From the NCBI GenBank assembly GCA_002633025.1, contig NMRB01000304.1, positions 117,857 to 181,856 of the forward strand: 64,000 nucleotides of DNA, written 5' to 3'. Below, in pieces: positions 11,701 to 23,640 of this stretch. Position numbers and translations under genes: made by a program. Every line of letters starts with the position of its first letter. The first letter of the stretch is position 1. This DNA is from Notospermus geniculatus (lineage: Eukaryota; Nemertea; Pilidiophora; Heteronemertea; Lineidae). Below the pieces are notes generated by a model, which saw only the letters and a list, made by a program, of their open reading frames with translations, made no database searches and was not told where the DNA came from.

Positions 11701-14700
11701 TCCATGAATATTTTTCACGCTTTTCCAGAAGCGAGATGATCGACGGGTAAAAGACACGAACATTCGGCTGATTGACTTCGGTTCAGCNAATGTTGTCAAA
11801 TACAAGTGAAATCTTCTGTTTCCAGAAAGACAATGGATACCAGCCCTACCCATTACCACAAGTACGACACATGGCATACCAAATGTGTTATGCAGTGAAA
11901 TGTAAGTATGTTTTAACAGGTGACTTACCAAGTTATTTATTTCCGTTTTTACTTTACTTGCCTTGTGTTCAGTCGCTCATTATTGCTCCTTTTCTTTTCA
12001 GTTTTACATGAAATGCACCTCACTCACACAGATCTGAAACCTGAGAATATTCTCTTTGTGAAGTCGGATTATGACGTCACGTATAATACAAAAAAGGTGA
12101 GTCAGGAGTGAAACTCCAATCTGATGTTATGTGCGACCCATTGAATGTTTCATCGTTATCTTCGTCTACGTTCACTGACCTTGAGTCTTGAGAATTGATC
12201 CATCAGGGTTTCCGCCAGAGGGTAAAATTCTGTTCCCTTAAATTTTTCCAGGGTACGGATCTGTACCCTCTATCTAAAACATTGGGTAACCATTTTTCCA
12301 TGACATGCCGGACGAAACCAAACAACCAGCATGACCAGCGCGGGGATTTTATGCTTCAAAATATGCCTAAAATGGCACCAAACATCATTTAAACCTTTTA
12401 AAAAATCTAAAACATTTTTTTTCAAAAAAAAAATTTTTTTCAAAAAAATTTTTAAAAAGTTTTTTCAAAAAAAAATTTTTTTCAAACAAATCAAAAATTT
12501 TTTTTTCTGTCCATGAATATTTTTCACGCTTTTCCAGAAGCGAGATGATCGACGGGTAAAAGACACGAACATTCGGCTCATTGACTTCGGTTCAGCCACA
12601 TTCGACCACGAACATCACAGTACCATCGTATCAACGCGGCATTACAGAGCACCCGAAGTCATACTCGGTAAGTTGGTCAGTGGAAGTCTTAACTGCCGTT
12701 AGGCAAAAAAAAAATTGTCTGTTTCTTGTCCAGCAACTCAGCGAAAATTGATGCGGGCATGCGAATTTTTTTTTTTATTTTCAAATTTTTTTTTTTTCGT
12801 TTTCTTCATGGATGGGGGGAAATACCACCAGCAAACTATCTCTCTACATGTTTAAAGCACAGATTTCATGAAAAATAAAGATGATTTCAAGTGATGAAGC
12901 ATTTCTGTGCATTGTGTAGAAGGCGCTGCGTAAGCAAAGTCGGAAAATTTGAAATTGGTGAAAAAAAAATTTTCGATGCGGAGGGCCTGGGAATGACGCG
13001 GGCGCGGACAAGAAACAAATACTTTATTTTTTGGCCTTAGAGGCCACCTGTTGGCGGTCCTAGTATGTCGTAAAAATTAGACGTCACAGACGTAAGCCAT
13101 AGCGTTGACGTCATTATGGATGATGTCATGGCTTGCATTTCTTCTCTGTGACGTCAAATTCCATGACGTTCTAGGACCACTGACTGGTGGTGCCCTCTAA
13201 CGACAGTAAAGTCACCCATTTTCTGCCTGGTGTGGCAATACAGAGCACATGAAGTCATATACTGGGCTTGTGGCTTGGTTTTCTTGCAGATTACTACAGT
13301 TGAACCGCTCTCTTAAGGACACCTTCGGGACTGACAAATGCTGTCCTTAATTGAGAGGTGTCCTGATTATAGAGGTTGAAATTAACAGAAATGGCCAGTT
13401 TGGGACTGAACATTGGTGTCCTGATTAGAGAGTTGTCCTCCTGGCAGAGGTGTCCGTTAAGGGAGGTTCCACTGTATATGAGAAGACAACAGAAACCTTA
13501 GAGATTCACAACTCACATGGAGACTTTGTAAATAAAGTTCGTAATAATATGCTCTTCTTCCTTTTGCCTTACAGAGCTTGGCTGGTCACAGCCCTGTGAT
13601 GTGTGGAGTGTGGGATGTATAATGTTCGAACTCTACACAGGATACACACTTTTCCAGGTGAGACAGTTTGAGCGGTCATAACAGTAGATTGAAAAAAAAA
13701 AAAATTTTTTTTATTTTCTTAAACAGTAGATTATGAAAAAGAGATCTCTACATTCTTTGGCACATGGTGGTTGAAAGTTGTGGCAGATTTTGAGTTTGGA
13801 CTCACTCCTGATATGTCTGAAATAGCTGTACATTGAGTTGATTTTGATTTACAAATGAATAACTTGATTCTTTCCTGCATCATCCACAGACACACGACAA
13901 CAAGGAACACCTAGCAATGATGGAGCGAATCCTTGGGTCTCTGCCGTATAGAATGACAAAAAAATCAAGGTGAGTGTCGTAAGTCCCCCGATGTTGTTTA
14001 ATCTATTAAGTCGCGTCCATTGCAAACTCACCAATGAGTGAAATGAGAAGATGTCGTTGTCAACAGGTTGGTTGACGTTGAATGGTTAACTTGTTGTTGT
14101 AAAACTGATCAGTGAACGTATCACTTTAAACATCACTCTACAAATCAGTATTCGAATGCATTTTTATTAATCAGAAGTTGTGGTATAAATTACTAATTGA
14201 TTCCAAACAGTTTCATGGTTTCTTGCCTCCAAACCATACTTATCATCTGTTGCGTTGAATCAAAGTCTCGTAGCCTATCAACAACCGACTCCTCTGGTTA
14301 CCTGACCCCCAGTCGAGCGAACGTCAGCTTTAGCTACCTCTGATATTTCCAACTTGGACGCTTCCCAAACGATTATTGCGTGCAAAAAAATGAGCGGTAT
14401 GACATCATTCTATAAGTGCTGTGATACAAAACGAATAGAGAAGCGTTCAGTAGAAATTGGTGGGTCATTAGAAAAACGTGGCTTAAAGGTAGTGTCCCAT
14501 CAGGAGCCTCAGTATTGCTCCGTCTTCCGCAGCCCACACCTGCCCGAGTTCTTAATTTACGCACGTCCTCTACCTGGCCAGGCCAATACTAGGGGTTTAC
14601 CGTTTTGCTGCTTACTGCGGCTGTCGGGCTGTAAGATGAGTTTGAACCGCTGATGGAATGAATGTATTTTTCATTGAAATCAGTGGTAAGGTGCGATTGA

Positions 14701-17700
14701 GAGGCTGAAAAGTCCTGTACTACAGATATGCAAGTAAAGCTGGGGGCTGATCGGCACCAGCCTTCTGAGGAGCTGAGGTGACATTGTGATTCTGAGTCAG
14801 TGGCCTTGTAAATCCAAAAACCAGCGTGCAGTGTCCTTGTAACAGATCATGATGCCTTCGCGAGCAGACATGATGTTTCTCATGTTCGTTTTTAGCCGCC
14901 ATTAGAGGGGGTGTACGTTTACTAACTTCTCCGTCATCTGTCAATCTTCTCTCAGAAAAAAAGGAATTTTTGTTCCGTTCGAGAACTGTGTACATGTACT
15001 CTTCAGCAAGTTGGATGGTGACCCCTGTTGGTCTGACGTCAGAATGTAGATGGTCGTCACAATTTGAGCAGGTAGCAGAAGTCAATAGAACTTTGTGCCG
15101 TGCACTTTTCTGTGAAATAAAATTCCGTGACGTTCTAGGACCACTAGGCCTAACTAGTGGTGGCCTCTAACGACAGGAAAGTCTCTCGTTACAGCAATGT
15201 CAAGATTGATATCCAGTCACTCCACGTGAGAGTTTTCTCTTGCGAGTCGGCTCTCTATGGGCAGTTTCCATACCGCTTATGCGGAGACCTATGACACAAA
15301 TGACTGTCTGTAGTTGTGTATAGCTGAGTTGCCCATACAGAGACACATTTCAGAGAACTCTCACCTGGTGCAGTAACTTAACGATATGTCATGAGTGTTG
15401 TTGACGTGCCCCACCATCTCACCCCCGCTCTCCCGATTCAAATCATCATAATAATATTTTCTTTTCTAAGAAACGGTTATTTCTGGCACGGGCGTCTTGA
15501 TTGGGACTACAACAGTCCAGCAGGGCGTTACGTCCGAGAAAACTGTCGCCCTCTATATGTAAGTAGCCGGCCTGGGACGAACGATGCATGTCGTCAGTTA
15601 TAAATAGTTCATTATCATGGCTACTCGCTTGGAATGCTGGGAAAATCTCAAGATTTTTGTCAAATTTTCGTTCTTTGTGTTATTTGCATTGTTGTCACGT
15701 TTCTGCTTTTTAAAAACAAACGACTTTCTGGCTGTTTATTGCTTAAAAAGTCTGGTGTCAATTTAAGATCTGCTGAAGATGGTACATCCTCCCACAGCAG
15801 AGGTTTTTACTTCGCTACCCTTCATCCACTCAAAACTTTGTGTGTGAGTGTATGAAGAGGAGCGAGACCAAAGCCCTGCTGTGGGAGGATGAAGCTGGTA
15901 GCAGACATACCGAAGTCTCTGAGATCATCTCTGCGAACCATGTCTAAAGCAAAAACTAAAGTATACTACGTCATCTCTGTCTGTGGTGACCGAGACACGA
16001 TTTCTAATCTGGCAGACGTGAGTTTGTCTGTGTGCTACCAGCATGAGGGCCATATTCTGGAAGCTTCCTTAACTCCGAGGTTTACCTTTTAGCTGTTGTT
16101 TGCAGGGCAAAATACGAAAGGTTAAAGTGGATCTTAGAGTTAAGGAGGCTTCTAGAATGTGGGCCAGAGTCTCAACCCAGCAGTGGCATTGCAGTAACCA
16201 GCCGGAGATAGACAGCAGCCAGTCATTGGTCATGTTTTGGAGGTCACGAGTGTGCATCTTGGAAAAGTCCCCCCTCTTTCTACTTCTTGTTGATCTCAAA
16301 ACNAAAACACTAGCATTGACTGACAGAGTTCGCATTTTTGTTTATTTAAAGAAAAGTAAACTATTTTTATGCCGGCCGGTTAGACTGGGATGAATCATCT
16401 TCTGCTGGGAAATATGTACGGAAAAATTGCAAGCCGCTGCGGGTAAGTGATCGGCATGGTCTGTGGTGGCCGGGTCGGATACGGCAGGATCCAATGGTTG
16501 GTGATTGGCTAACAGAATGGCGTGAGCTCCTCCGCATGAGGAGTTCCTCCCGCACGTCGGCTCTCAGTGGGCTGGTCTCTCTCCTCTCGGCTTGCACCTG
16601 GACCAGTGACACTAACAACTGCCCATAGTTTCCCAGGCTGCGTTACCCGTGGAGAGCCATCTTGTGGAAGAAATCTCATGTGCAGGAGCGTCTTGGGGAG
16701 TCCTGTCCTGCTGAACATCATCAAAGCCTGAAGTAATCTTTGGATCTTTAGACGCACTCAGTGTTGGAAAAAAACACTTGAAAACTGACATTGGAAGTGA
16801 TAAAATTACCCATGTCATATTTGCCTGTACTTTTTCTCGGCGATCTGCAGCTTGCAGCTAAAATCGGCCTCCAAAAGCCAAAACATTTCATCATCTATGC
16901 CACGTATTTAATTTGCGGCTGCTTTTGTTTTCATTTTGCAACCTTCTGCAGATGCCACGCCATTTCTTCGTATATTCTGTGCTTGTTTAGTTGTTGTATG
17001 CTGCACTAAATGATAGCCCTTTAATTTGGAAAACTGTGACTGGTAGAAGATATTTGGCCCGTATTTTAGAATGCTTCTCAACGTAAAGGAGTTCTCCAAC
17101 GCTGTTGCTTTCCTGTTGAGAACAACAGGCTTGAGGTATCCTTTACGTTGAGGAGCATTCTAAAATACGGGCCGTTATCCCGACCTTGAAAATCCACATC
17201 AAGAGTCCAGCAGACGGCATCTTCTGTCAGAAATTTCTCAATCCTATGATACAAATCGAAAAATATTTGAAGAAAGGTTGTTTGTATCAACCAACTGAAG
17301 AATGTTTCTTCAAATTCTTTCCAATTAATATCCAACGCGTGTAGATAACATACAGAAGATGTCTGCTTGATCTTGGGGGCAGGTGGTCGTCAGTGACTAT
17401 CAGTCAAGACAGCTGAGGCCCAGGCCCATGGGCCTCTTGTTCATATAATGAGCATCCTGCACCCTCCACAGCTACTGAATGACCTCATAACCAATCCTGG
17501 CTCCAGCCTCGCCTCTCCGTGGCCATTCCTGAAAAACATCCCCCGTAAACTAGAACATCAGAGCCTATAGCTATAGACAAATCCCAAATTCCCAGATCTG
17601 CACACTTCCGCCGAAATCGTAAACAGAACCTCGACCTGAAACCAGCTGACGTGACGCAATCCATGATTCAGCAATGGTCGACTCTGACGCAACGTCATCA

Positions 17701-18560
17701 AACTCACTGTCGTCACATGGTCGTGGGGTTTTCTGCGTCACGTCATTCAGTGTCAGATGGTTTCAGACCGAGGTTCTGTTTACGATTTCGGCGGAAGTGC
17801 GCAGATCTTTCTCGTTCTCGTCAATTTTGGATTTGTCTATTGTTCAGAGGACGGTACGATGACCACCAGTCTATCTTGTTTGCCATCTTTGTGAAGTTTT
17901 GATGTGTTGTTTGCAAGCTTTTGACTCGGTGATAATTTGTCTGCTGTGTTTATTAATTTGCATTTTGTTACGAAGTGTTGCATCAGTGATTGCGAATAAG
18001 TGTTTTGCGTAAGAAACTAATGACACGAACACCAACAGTCTTTCAACAGAACTCGGTAGTTGACTGAAGATTGTGATGTAGTTGTAGTCCTAAAGGTGGC
18101 GCCACTCATTAGCCTTGTTATCAGTCATGAAATGTGTTGATTCACCACTGACAATGACACTGCGTCGTGACTCAGAAGTTCTCAAAGGACTTGAAACACA
18201 GAAAATCATCCACCATGTCGCCACCGATCGCCTTAGATATGGTGGATATATGGCTCAACACGACCGACTGTAGAAGACGAAATAGCTTTAGATGTTGAAA
18301 TCATGTTGTGTTTGATGGTTTGTAACAACTGACGTTGTTTTATTTCACTGCAGCGCTATATGTTGGACGACTCGCAAGAACACAGGCAGTTATTCGACCT
18401 CATAGAACGGATGCTGGAGTACGACCCGGCCCAGAGAATCTCCTTCACTGATGTCGTCAAACACCCATTCTTCGACTCACTTCCAGATCACCAACGATTA
18501 TTTGACTTGGACCAGTCAAAAAACGTAAATCGTGAGCGCTCGCACAGCCTGAGTAGATAG
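8769..18560 (+). CDS. CLK2: CLK2-type dual-specificity LAMMER kinase, kinase domain, 5' partial
   Basis: CDC-like kinases phosphorylate SR splicing factors in the nucleus. Coding exons with matching phases are 8769-8835, 9991-10107, 10567-10657, 10985-11060 (or copy 11826-11901), 11161-11255 (or 12002-12096), 12538-12667, 13575-13657, 13890-13969, one of 15471-15558 or 16352-16442, and 18354-18560. They give 344 residues (345 with the second alternative exon), ending RSHSLSR. Visible motifs are the glycine loop GEGTFG, ALKII (ATP-binding Lys), HTDLKPEN (catalytic loop in the CLK form), [18 protein letters not shown], and the family signature EHLAMMER. The exon-1 residues ([12 protein letters not shown]) and [11 protein letters not shown] are closest to CLK2/CLK3. 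The Arg/Ser-rich N-terminus and the 'GDWLQ' exon are not found; the first exon begins inside a Tyr codon. The long 3' UTR probably ends at AATAAA 20720 or 21425. Confidence 0.95.
10239..10395. repeat. Inverted-repeat element, GGTCCGGTTGCACAAAAGTT arms
   Basis: The left end GGTCCGGTTGCACAAAAGTTAA and the right end TTTTTGTGCAACCGGCC are reverse complements. The middle is A/T-rich and partly self-complementary (gttagtttatc, aaattaacag). It lies in a CLK2 intron directly beside the hairpin at 10400-10522. Confidence 0.7.
10400..10522. repeat. CATCCTCCCACAGCAGG hairpin element, copy 1
   Basis: The arms contain CCATCCTCCCACAGCAGGG and its complement near 10505-10516. The interior pairs GAGGAACGAGAC with TCTTCATCCACTCACACA. 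Copies 2 and 3 of the family are at 15785-15890 and 28684-28792. All three lie in introns, and the 'cctcttcat' and 'atgaagaggagcgag' blocks are conserved between them. Confidence 0.8.
10677..10816 (+). repeat. tRNA-derived SINE with a conserved tail domain
   Basis: The head has an A-box-like GTGGTGAAGTGGTTCGGG and a B box GGTTCGAATCT at tRNA spacing. It is followed by a body 'ggcaggtcccttcacctccc...acccaggtgtataaatggttacc' of the kind found as a conserved central domain in several metazoan SINE superfamilies. It lies in the intron after CLK2 exon 3. Confidence 0.7.
10948..12596. repeat. Two-copy duplication of CLK2 exons 4-6 around an N (probable assembly artefact)
   Basis: The block 10948-11787 is followed by N at 11788 and then repeated at 11789-12596. 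The two copies differ by only a few SNPs and by indels in A/T runs. Each contains exons 4 and 5 (10985-11060/11826-11901 and 11161-11255/12002-12096) and the intronic A/T tract. Copy 1 of exon 6 (11729-11787) is cut off at the N inside DFGSA, so only the second is complete. Using both copies would duplicate about 57 residues of the kinase core. Two haplotypes placed in series is the simplest reading. Confidence 0.85.
11577..11690. repeat. A/T low-complexity tract (second copy at about 12412-12505)
   Basis: Alternating A and T runs of 6-12 bases fill this part of the intron before exon 6. It is repeated in the duplicated block with different run lengths. This is simple sequence with no coding content. 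Confidence 0.8.
13034..13206. repeat. TGACGTCA-bearing inverted repeat, copy 1
   Basis: The arms read CTTAGAGGCCACCTGTTGGCGGTCCTAG and its approximate complement ending GGTGCCCTCTAACGACAG. The interior has several TGACGT and GACGTCA words. Related copies are at 45540-45725 and 60745-60930 (full length), and at 15122-15176 and 37575-37632 (right arm only). Confidence 0.75.
13295..13476. mobile_element. pogo/Tigger-type MITE flanked by TA
   Basis: The terminal inverted repeats TACAGTTGAACC-GCTCTCTTAAGGACACC and GGTGTCCGTTAAGGGAGGTTCCACTGTA are bounded by TA, as expected of Tc1/mariner/pogo insertions. The 180-bp interior has no transposase and carries further GGTGTCCT words. The longer element at 62968-63591 has similar tips (TACAGTGGAACCCC). 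Confidence 0.75.
15471..15558 (+). CDS. CLK2: CLK2 alternative exon A
   Basis: The exon follows a pyrimidine-rich tract ending TTTTCTAAG and stops at GTAAGT. It encodes residues including [20 protein letters not shown], in the CLK-specific segment between the LAMMER helix and the last kinase helices. It is 88 nt, entered in phase 2 and left in phase 0. Compared with human CLK2 it is one residue short before YF and ends PLY where PLR is usual, so it is the more diverged of the two versions. Confidence 0.85.
15785..15890. repeat. CATCCTCCCACAGCAG hairpin element, copy 2
   Basis: The ends CATCCTCCCACAGCAG and CTGCTGTGGGAGGATG are perfect reverse complements around a 70-bp interior holding 'cttcatccactc' and 'gagtgtatgaag'. 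It lies in the intron between CLK2 alternative exons A and B. Confidence 0.85.
16047..16165. repeat. Hairpin element, GGGCCATATTCTGGAAG tip
   Basis: The left arm begins GGGCCATATTCTGGAAGCTTCC and the right arm ends GGAGGCTTCTAGAATGTGGGCC. Pairing extends about 45 bp with scattered mismatches. The tip resembles the GGGYCRTATT tips at 7436, 17056, 27063 and 41681. Confidence 0.75.
16352..16442 (+). CDS. CLK2: CLK2 alternative exon B
   Basis: The exon follows TTTGTTTATTTAAAG and ends at a strong GTAAGT donor. It encodes residues including [19 protein letters not shown] and ends KNCKPLR. It is homologous to exon A over its whole length but diverged at many codons, so it is an old exon duplication and not an assembly copy. 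It is 91 nt, with the same entry phase (2) and exit phase (0) as exon A. Its KPLR end joined to the RYML of the last exon matches vertebrate CLK2 better than exon A does. An N at 16303 lies 48 bases upstream. Confidence 0.85.
17056..17173. repeat. Hairpin element, GGCCCGTATTTTAGAATG tip
   Basis: The arms GGCCCGTATTTTAGAATGCT and AGCATTCTAAAATACGGGCC are perfect complements. Pairing continues through 'cctcaacgtaaag'. A broken copy of one arm is at 3241-3271 beside the element at 3088. Confidence 0.85.
17573..17841. repeat. ATAGACAAATCCCAAATT inverted-repeat element, copy 1
   Basis: The ends ATAGACAAATCCCAAATT and AATTTTGGATTTGTCTAT pair, and most of the 270 bp folds on itself (cacttccgccgaaatcg with cgatttcggcggaagtg). 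A full copy with perfect ends is at 41239-41497, and a half copy lacking the left arm is at 34691-34831. Confidence 0.85.
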
Positions 18561-21430
18561 TCAACGAAAATATAGGTGGCGTTTGTGAATAGAGAAACAT
18601 GTGATATAGATTAGCTGGATTGCCCTGTGCCTGATCAAGGTCCGTGATCTGTGACCTGATTGTTGGTCACAGTTTGAAATCTACAACCTGATTGGTCAGA
18701 TATATTATCGTTATCAAACCATCTCTCTGACCTTGAGTGAGTGTCTTGACCTTGGAATATCGGCATCCATTACTGGTGTCGCGATATTCGTCCACGTCAG
18801 TGATCAGGACAGGGTTTGGTTCGGCGGGAACTTTGCCTGCCGAATGTGTGAGTGCTCACAGATGAGGATTTTGATAAAGCTGTACAGATATCTACAATTT
18901 TTTGTCCAAAGATTTTGAAATAATATAAATTGTACCCGTGGGTATTTATCATGTGGTTTGTTTCCCTGGACTTTGTCCTGTTTTCTCGCTCGGTGATGGT
19001 GCTGTGGTGTATCACCTGCAGACAAACATACGCCAAGTCCAAACAGAAATATGTCCGAAAGCAAACGACATGAAGCTATCTTCGGTTGGAATATGAAATT
19101 GCCAATTAAAATATTCGCAAGATGTAAGGAATGTAGCCATAATTAGTTCAATTATTAGGTAGCATGTGTCGAGGTAGCGGACATTTTGTATCGGTGAAAT
19201 TTTTGGTGGGAATTTTTTCTTTAGCAGAGACAAAAGTTTGTGTGGGTTGGAATCTTTTTATAGTACGAAATCTGGTCTGTTTGAAGCGGAGAATTTGTAA
19301 ATAACAGTTTTATATTGAGACGTACAAAGCTTTGCAGTTTCCACATGCAGAATCTTAAATTACTACAGATTTAGATTGGATGTTCTAAGCTACACGATAC
19401 CATGCGATCAAAACCGAATCAGTGAGTGGTACATTGGTAAATGTATGATGAATCTGTCTTTCTAAATTCAGATGATTATACTAGTATATAAAGTGTACAT
19501 AAATCAACTAATGTGAATGTTTTGCAAGTTTCACACCTGAAACCTGCCAAGTGTATAAATTTCTTCCTGCTTGATATCACTGTGGTCTTCATGGATTAAA
19601 ACATTCTCTGCATATTATGGGGAATCTGAAAACTCCTGTCTTTCAGTACGAGCCTATGCTGTACGATTATTCCCTGGTGCCCGTCCAGGGTATGGATGAT
19701 GGCAGATTGCCCTTGGTTTCATCTGCATGATCTGTATGTAACCTTTTAAGCTAGCAACAACCGTCTTGCATCATCAAGTCTTCTGAAGTGAAGAACTGAT
19801 ATAAACTAGTGTTAACATTCAAAATCATCTTCGACTCATCCAGGCTTGACATCACCTTTGGACTACACTCTATCATAGCCCAGGGAGCAAACTAACCGAA
19901 GGCCTTCAGACTCTCAAGATGATTCGAAAGTTGTTCGGTTCAACATTAGACACTTCATACGGTGCTATGTTCTACTGTATTTCAAGGCCTTCAGTTTGTT
20001 ACTGCAAAGATTTCGTTTCTTTTATGGCCTAGTTGGACTCTTTTACAAGAGCACAACTCCCCTACATTTAGTTTATCAGCGATGTTGCCCATGTTTGAAC
20101 TTCTGTTTTGTGAGCTCCGTGCCTTCCATTCTCATTCTAACCTGTTCCCGATCATAACGATGATCTTGTCTTGATTCTGTTTATATTTTTTCAACGATTT
20201 GATTTCACGGTATTGTCCTTTGTGAACAGTACCTTCCTGTTAAGTTTGTTGAATTCGACCCTGAAGTGTTCAGTGCTTTTGTTGTTATTTGGTTTGTATT
20301 GCTGTCAAAAAATGTGTGGCAGTCTAGGAAAACCCGTTGGAAGTCGCTGAATGATCAACAAGGGCTGTCAGATTGCCTGTGCATTGATCTGCTACTGTTT
20401 ACCTGTTATGTAGTACATTTCAGCTATTGAAATGTGCGGGTTCACCAAGGCTATTAACACTTTCCTCAAGCGCGACATCCGACGGGTTTTCCTAGACCGC
20501 CTCACAAATATTGGAACAACTTCTCAGTGGTAGCCTGTATACATTTGAAACAAATTGGCTTACCATTGATCTGTTAAGATTGTTAATGTGGCCGTCTACT
20601 TTGTAGTGATTCTAGTCTGACACAACCTAAAGGTGAACCAATAGAATGTGGTTTGTGATTAGAGTGACATAATTGTGGTTACATGTTATGCTGTAATGAA
20701 TCAGATGACAGGGGTTAATAATAAACTTTGGCCAAAACACTGTTCTCAGCCAGAAGTTTGTGGTCGAAATTGAATGTTCCATTTCCTCTCTTCACATTCC
20801 ATTGGTCAACTTGTTCGTTGTGCCGGGCTATATCACTCGTTTGATCTTCAGAAATTAAAGTGGGATGTCCCATTGTGGACACCTTGATCAGGACACTGAA
20901 GCTCACCATAAAACAGGTCAGTTCGGTTCATTGTGACCTCTGTAAGCTGGACACCTCCCTCTTTGTTAAGGAGAGGATGTAGCGTTGAAAAGATGTGTGG
21001 AATAGAGAGGGATTCAGGGCCGGATTTAGAAGGGCATCGTATTTTGTTGAAATTCCTTGAATCTGACCAGGAAAATCAAGCATTCAGGCTGTACTGGGGT
21101 CCCATGATCAAAAGCCATAGATAAAATCTTAGGCCTATGACGGTGGTCTCACAAATCAACCTGTTCTGATGTCTGAACAATGGACTGCTAAATCCATTTG
21201 TCGCACCCTGTTTTGGTGTCATAGGTGCTGTGAATTAGACTGTCGATCCATAGTATGCTCATGGATCCCCCCTCCCCACAGTTCCTTGCATTGTTTCTTT
21301 TATAGCGAGGGTTCAAGGCAGAATTTGCACTATTCAGAATAGGACAAGGGAACCTTCTTGTCTCCAACATCTGCCTCAAATGTGCCGTATATACAGATAG
21401 CTGTAACATGTTGCAAATATGTAAAATAAA
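18561..21430 (+). other. CLK2: Probable CLK2 3' untranslated region
   Basis: No ORF of coding quality follows the CLK2 stop. AATAAA signals occur at 20720-20725 and 21425-21430, the second in an A/T-rich context. The stretch is notably freer of fold-back elements than the introns, which is consistent with mature mRNA. Its extent is inferred. Confidence 0.45.
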
Positions 21431-23640
21431 TTACTTTTAAACACAAGTAACACTGTCTTTATCTTGGTTTGTGACGATCACACTGCAAGTCCCCCCTCCC
21501 CCAAGTGCAACAGTTGTCTGGACAGATTTTAACCTACACCTATTTAGATACCATGTGGCAGGCATTGGTGCATCAGAGGTGTCATCGTCTTCGTGGTTCA
21601 GTCAAAGAAAAAAATCCTGTTGACTGATAATGGGGATCTGGGGGGCGGGTTAAGTAAATCCTTCCTCCTCCTCCCTGTACTTTTTCAAAGGAGGGTGCTC
21701 TTCAAGTCTGTTGCAGACACCCAAGGACTTCAACACCAGCGCTGCCTGTCATCTGTTCAATACACGAGTATCTGAACTAAAATGACAGAATATCCTTCGT
21801 TTAAACTCGGTGCCTCTTGATTTGATCAGGTAACTTGGTAATTTCTGCAGACTTCAATGTTCCATCAGCGAAATGCCGTGAAGACAGGTTGTAGACATGT
21901 GCAAGTCGGACTCTATTTTATAGCGACGATAACAACTATTGAATGTTCTTTTGTCGAACCACGTTACCGTGGTAAAGCACGTGGCCCAAGGTGGGGCGGG
22001 ACTGGTCTCTGTACTCAGCCGCCCCGCTACTACGTATTAGCGGAATAGCGGAGCCTCAAGGACAGCGGAGTAGTCTACAGCGTGGTGAGATGGCCTAGGC
22101 CTTAGATCAGATAGATAAATAGATACTTTGTTCGTGTGATAAAACACTCTGAAACTCATGTGGATGTGGAAACCGCATCGGATTCTGGGCACAGGCAGGT
22201 GAGGTGTTTTCGCAACAATCATTTTACGTCGATGACATGTAAATCCTGTGTGTTGTGATTGAAAGATTTGTCAGTCAGTCCTGAGTGAAAGTCCCCTCCC
22301 CCCCGCGGGTATCTGTCAGTAGCCTAAGTGTGCATGGTCAAACAATGCATGCAATGTAATGTAGCGTTAAAGAATCATGCACCGTGTGTAGATCTATTGT
22401 TAGTGCGTTTGTTTAGTTAACAAAGAGAGAATGAACGCTAAAACTTATTTCATTCTGTCTTTACACTCACAGTCACAACAACACACATTAGCCCTGTTAC
22501 ACTAGGCCTACATAAAAAACCCGTGTCGAACCCGGGCTTTTTCTGTCGCGGGTCTAATAGGCCCGGGGATGAAAAACCCAGTGGTAATAAGCCCCTCTGA
22601 GCTCGAACGATTTTTGGAGGGCTTAATTTAGGTCCCGTCACAAAATTTGAGTAGCCTACGGTAGTGTTGACGCGCGCCGGGTCTCAGCAGTTAGAGAGGG
22701 ATTTTTCAGAGCCGGGCTAGACCCACCCGGGTCTCAAAAAACCTGGGGATTTAACTATGTAGTGTAAACAGGGCTGTAGGTCTGCCAGAAACATATTACC
22801 TTATTTACAAAGCCCCCTTAACTTTAAGGGTACGCAAAGCCTTTTGTCAGGCTGATAGTGAACAATAGGTTGCAAGATTGTGGTCTCTGATCTGCATGTA
22901 CTAACCACCCAAACATGCACATTGTATTGTTTCTACCACTAATTGGTTAGTTACACATTTTTGTCGAATGGAACATCAATCATGTAACATGACCTTCTGC
23001 AGGCTGCACTTTGTTGGCTGGTAAATGATGTAAATGATGGATGGTGACTCTGCACATCATTTGGCATAAACTAGGCCAGGTCTGGTCAGAGATCAAGGTG
23101 GATGCCCACCAAAAGTGCATCTGAAAACAAGTAATTCCTGGGATTGATGTAACCCTTTTCAAGCTGATGGTAACATTTTTGTTGCCCAAAATTAAAGGCC
23201 TGTTCAAGTAAGACTGTCTGCTCTTCTGAAAATGTTGTGAGGGAATGTGGAAAAAATTCACCACAGGCGGCGCCACACGATCATGTCGAACAAAACTAAC
23301 ACCTGTTTTCCAGTCTTTACTGGTATAGAGTCTCAAAGTGCTTCACATTGTTTTTGTAGTCACTCCAGAACGCTTTCTCGTGTCTGCAGGACTCAAAGAG
23401 CAGCTCATTCAGTGCATTACTTGATCCTTCGACACTGGCACTTTGGCCAGGAATCACAGGATGGCAAAAACTAAAAAACGCCTTGTGGCATGTATGATGT
23501 AGGCCCAGGGAATACAAGTTCTCGGAGAAAATTCCTAACGATACTGGCCTACCATTATCTGTTCTGGCTGAAGTTCAGGTGCCCGCATTTTCCAGCTAGT
23601 AAGTTCTGACAAAGTCTGACAAGTAGCCTAGGTGGCCGTG
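21431..23640. other. Intergenic stretch between CLK2 and the SLC22 gene
   Basis: No supported coding exon. It contains one inverted-repeat element (22490-22775) and otherwise unremarkable sequence. Confidence 0.5.
22490..22775. repeat. Inverted-repeat element, GCCCTGTTACACTA ends
   Basis: The left end GCCCTGTTACACTAGGCCTACATA and the right end TATGTAGTGTAAACAGGGC pair. The interior holds internal complementary words (cgaacccgggctttttc, gggtctcaaaaaacc). Non-coding. Confidence 0.65.
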
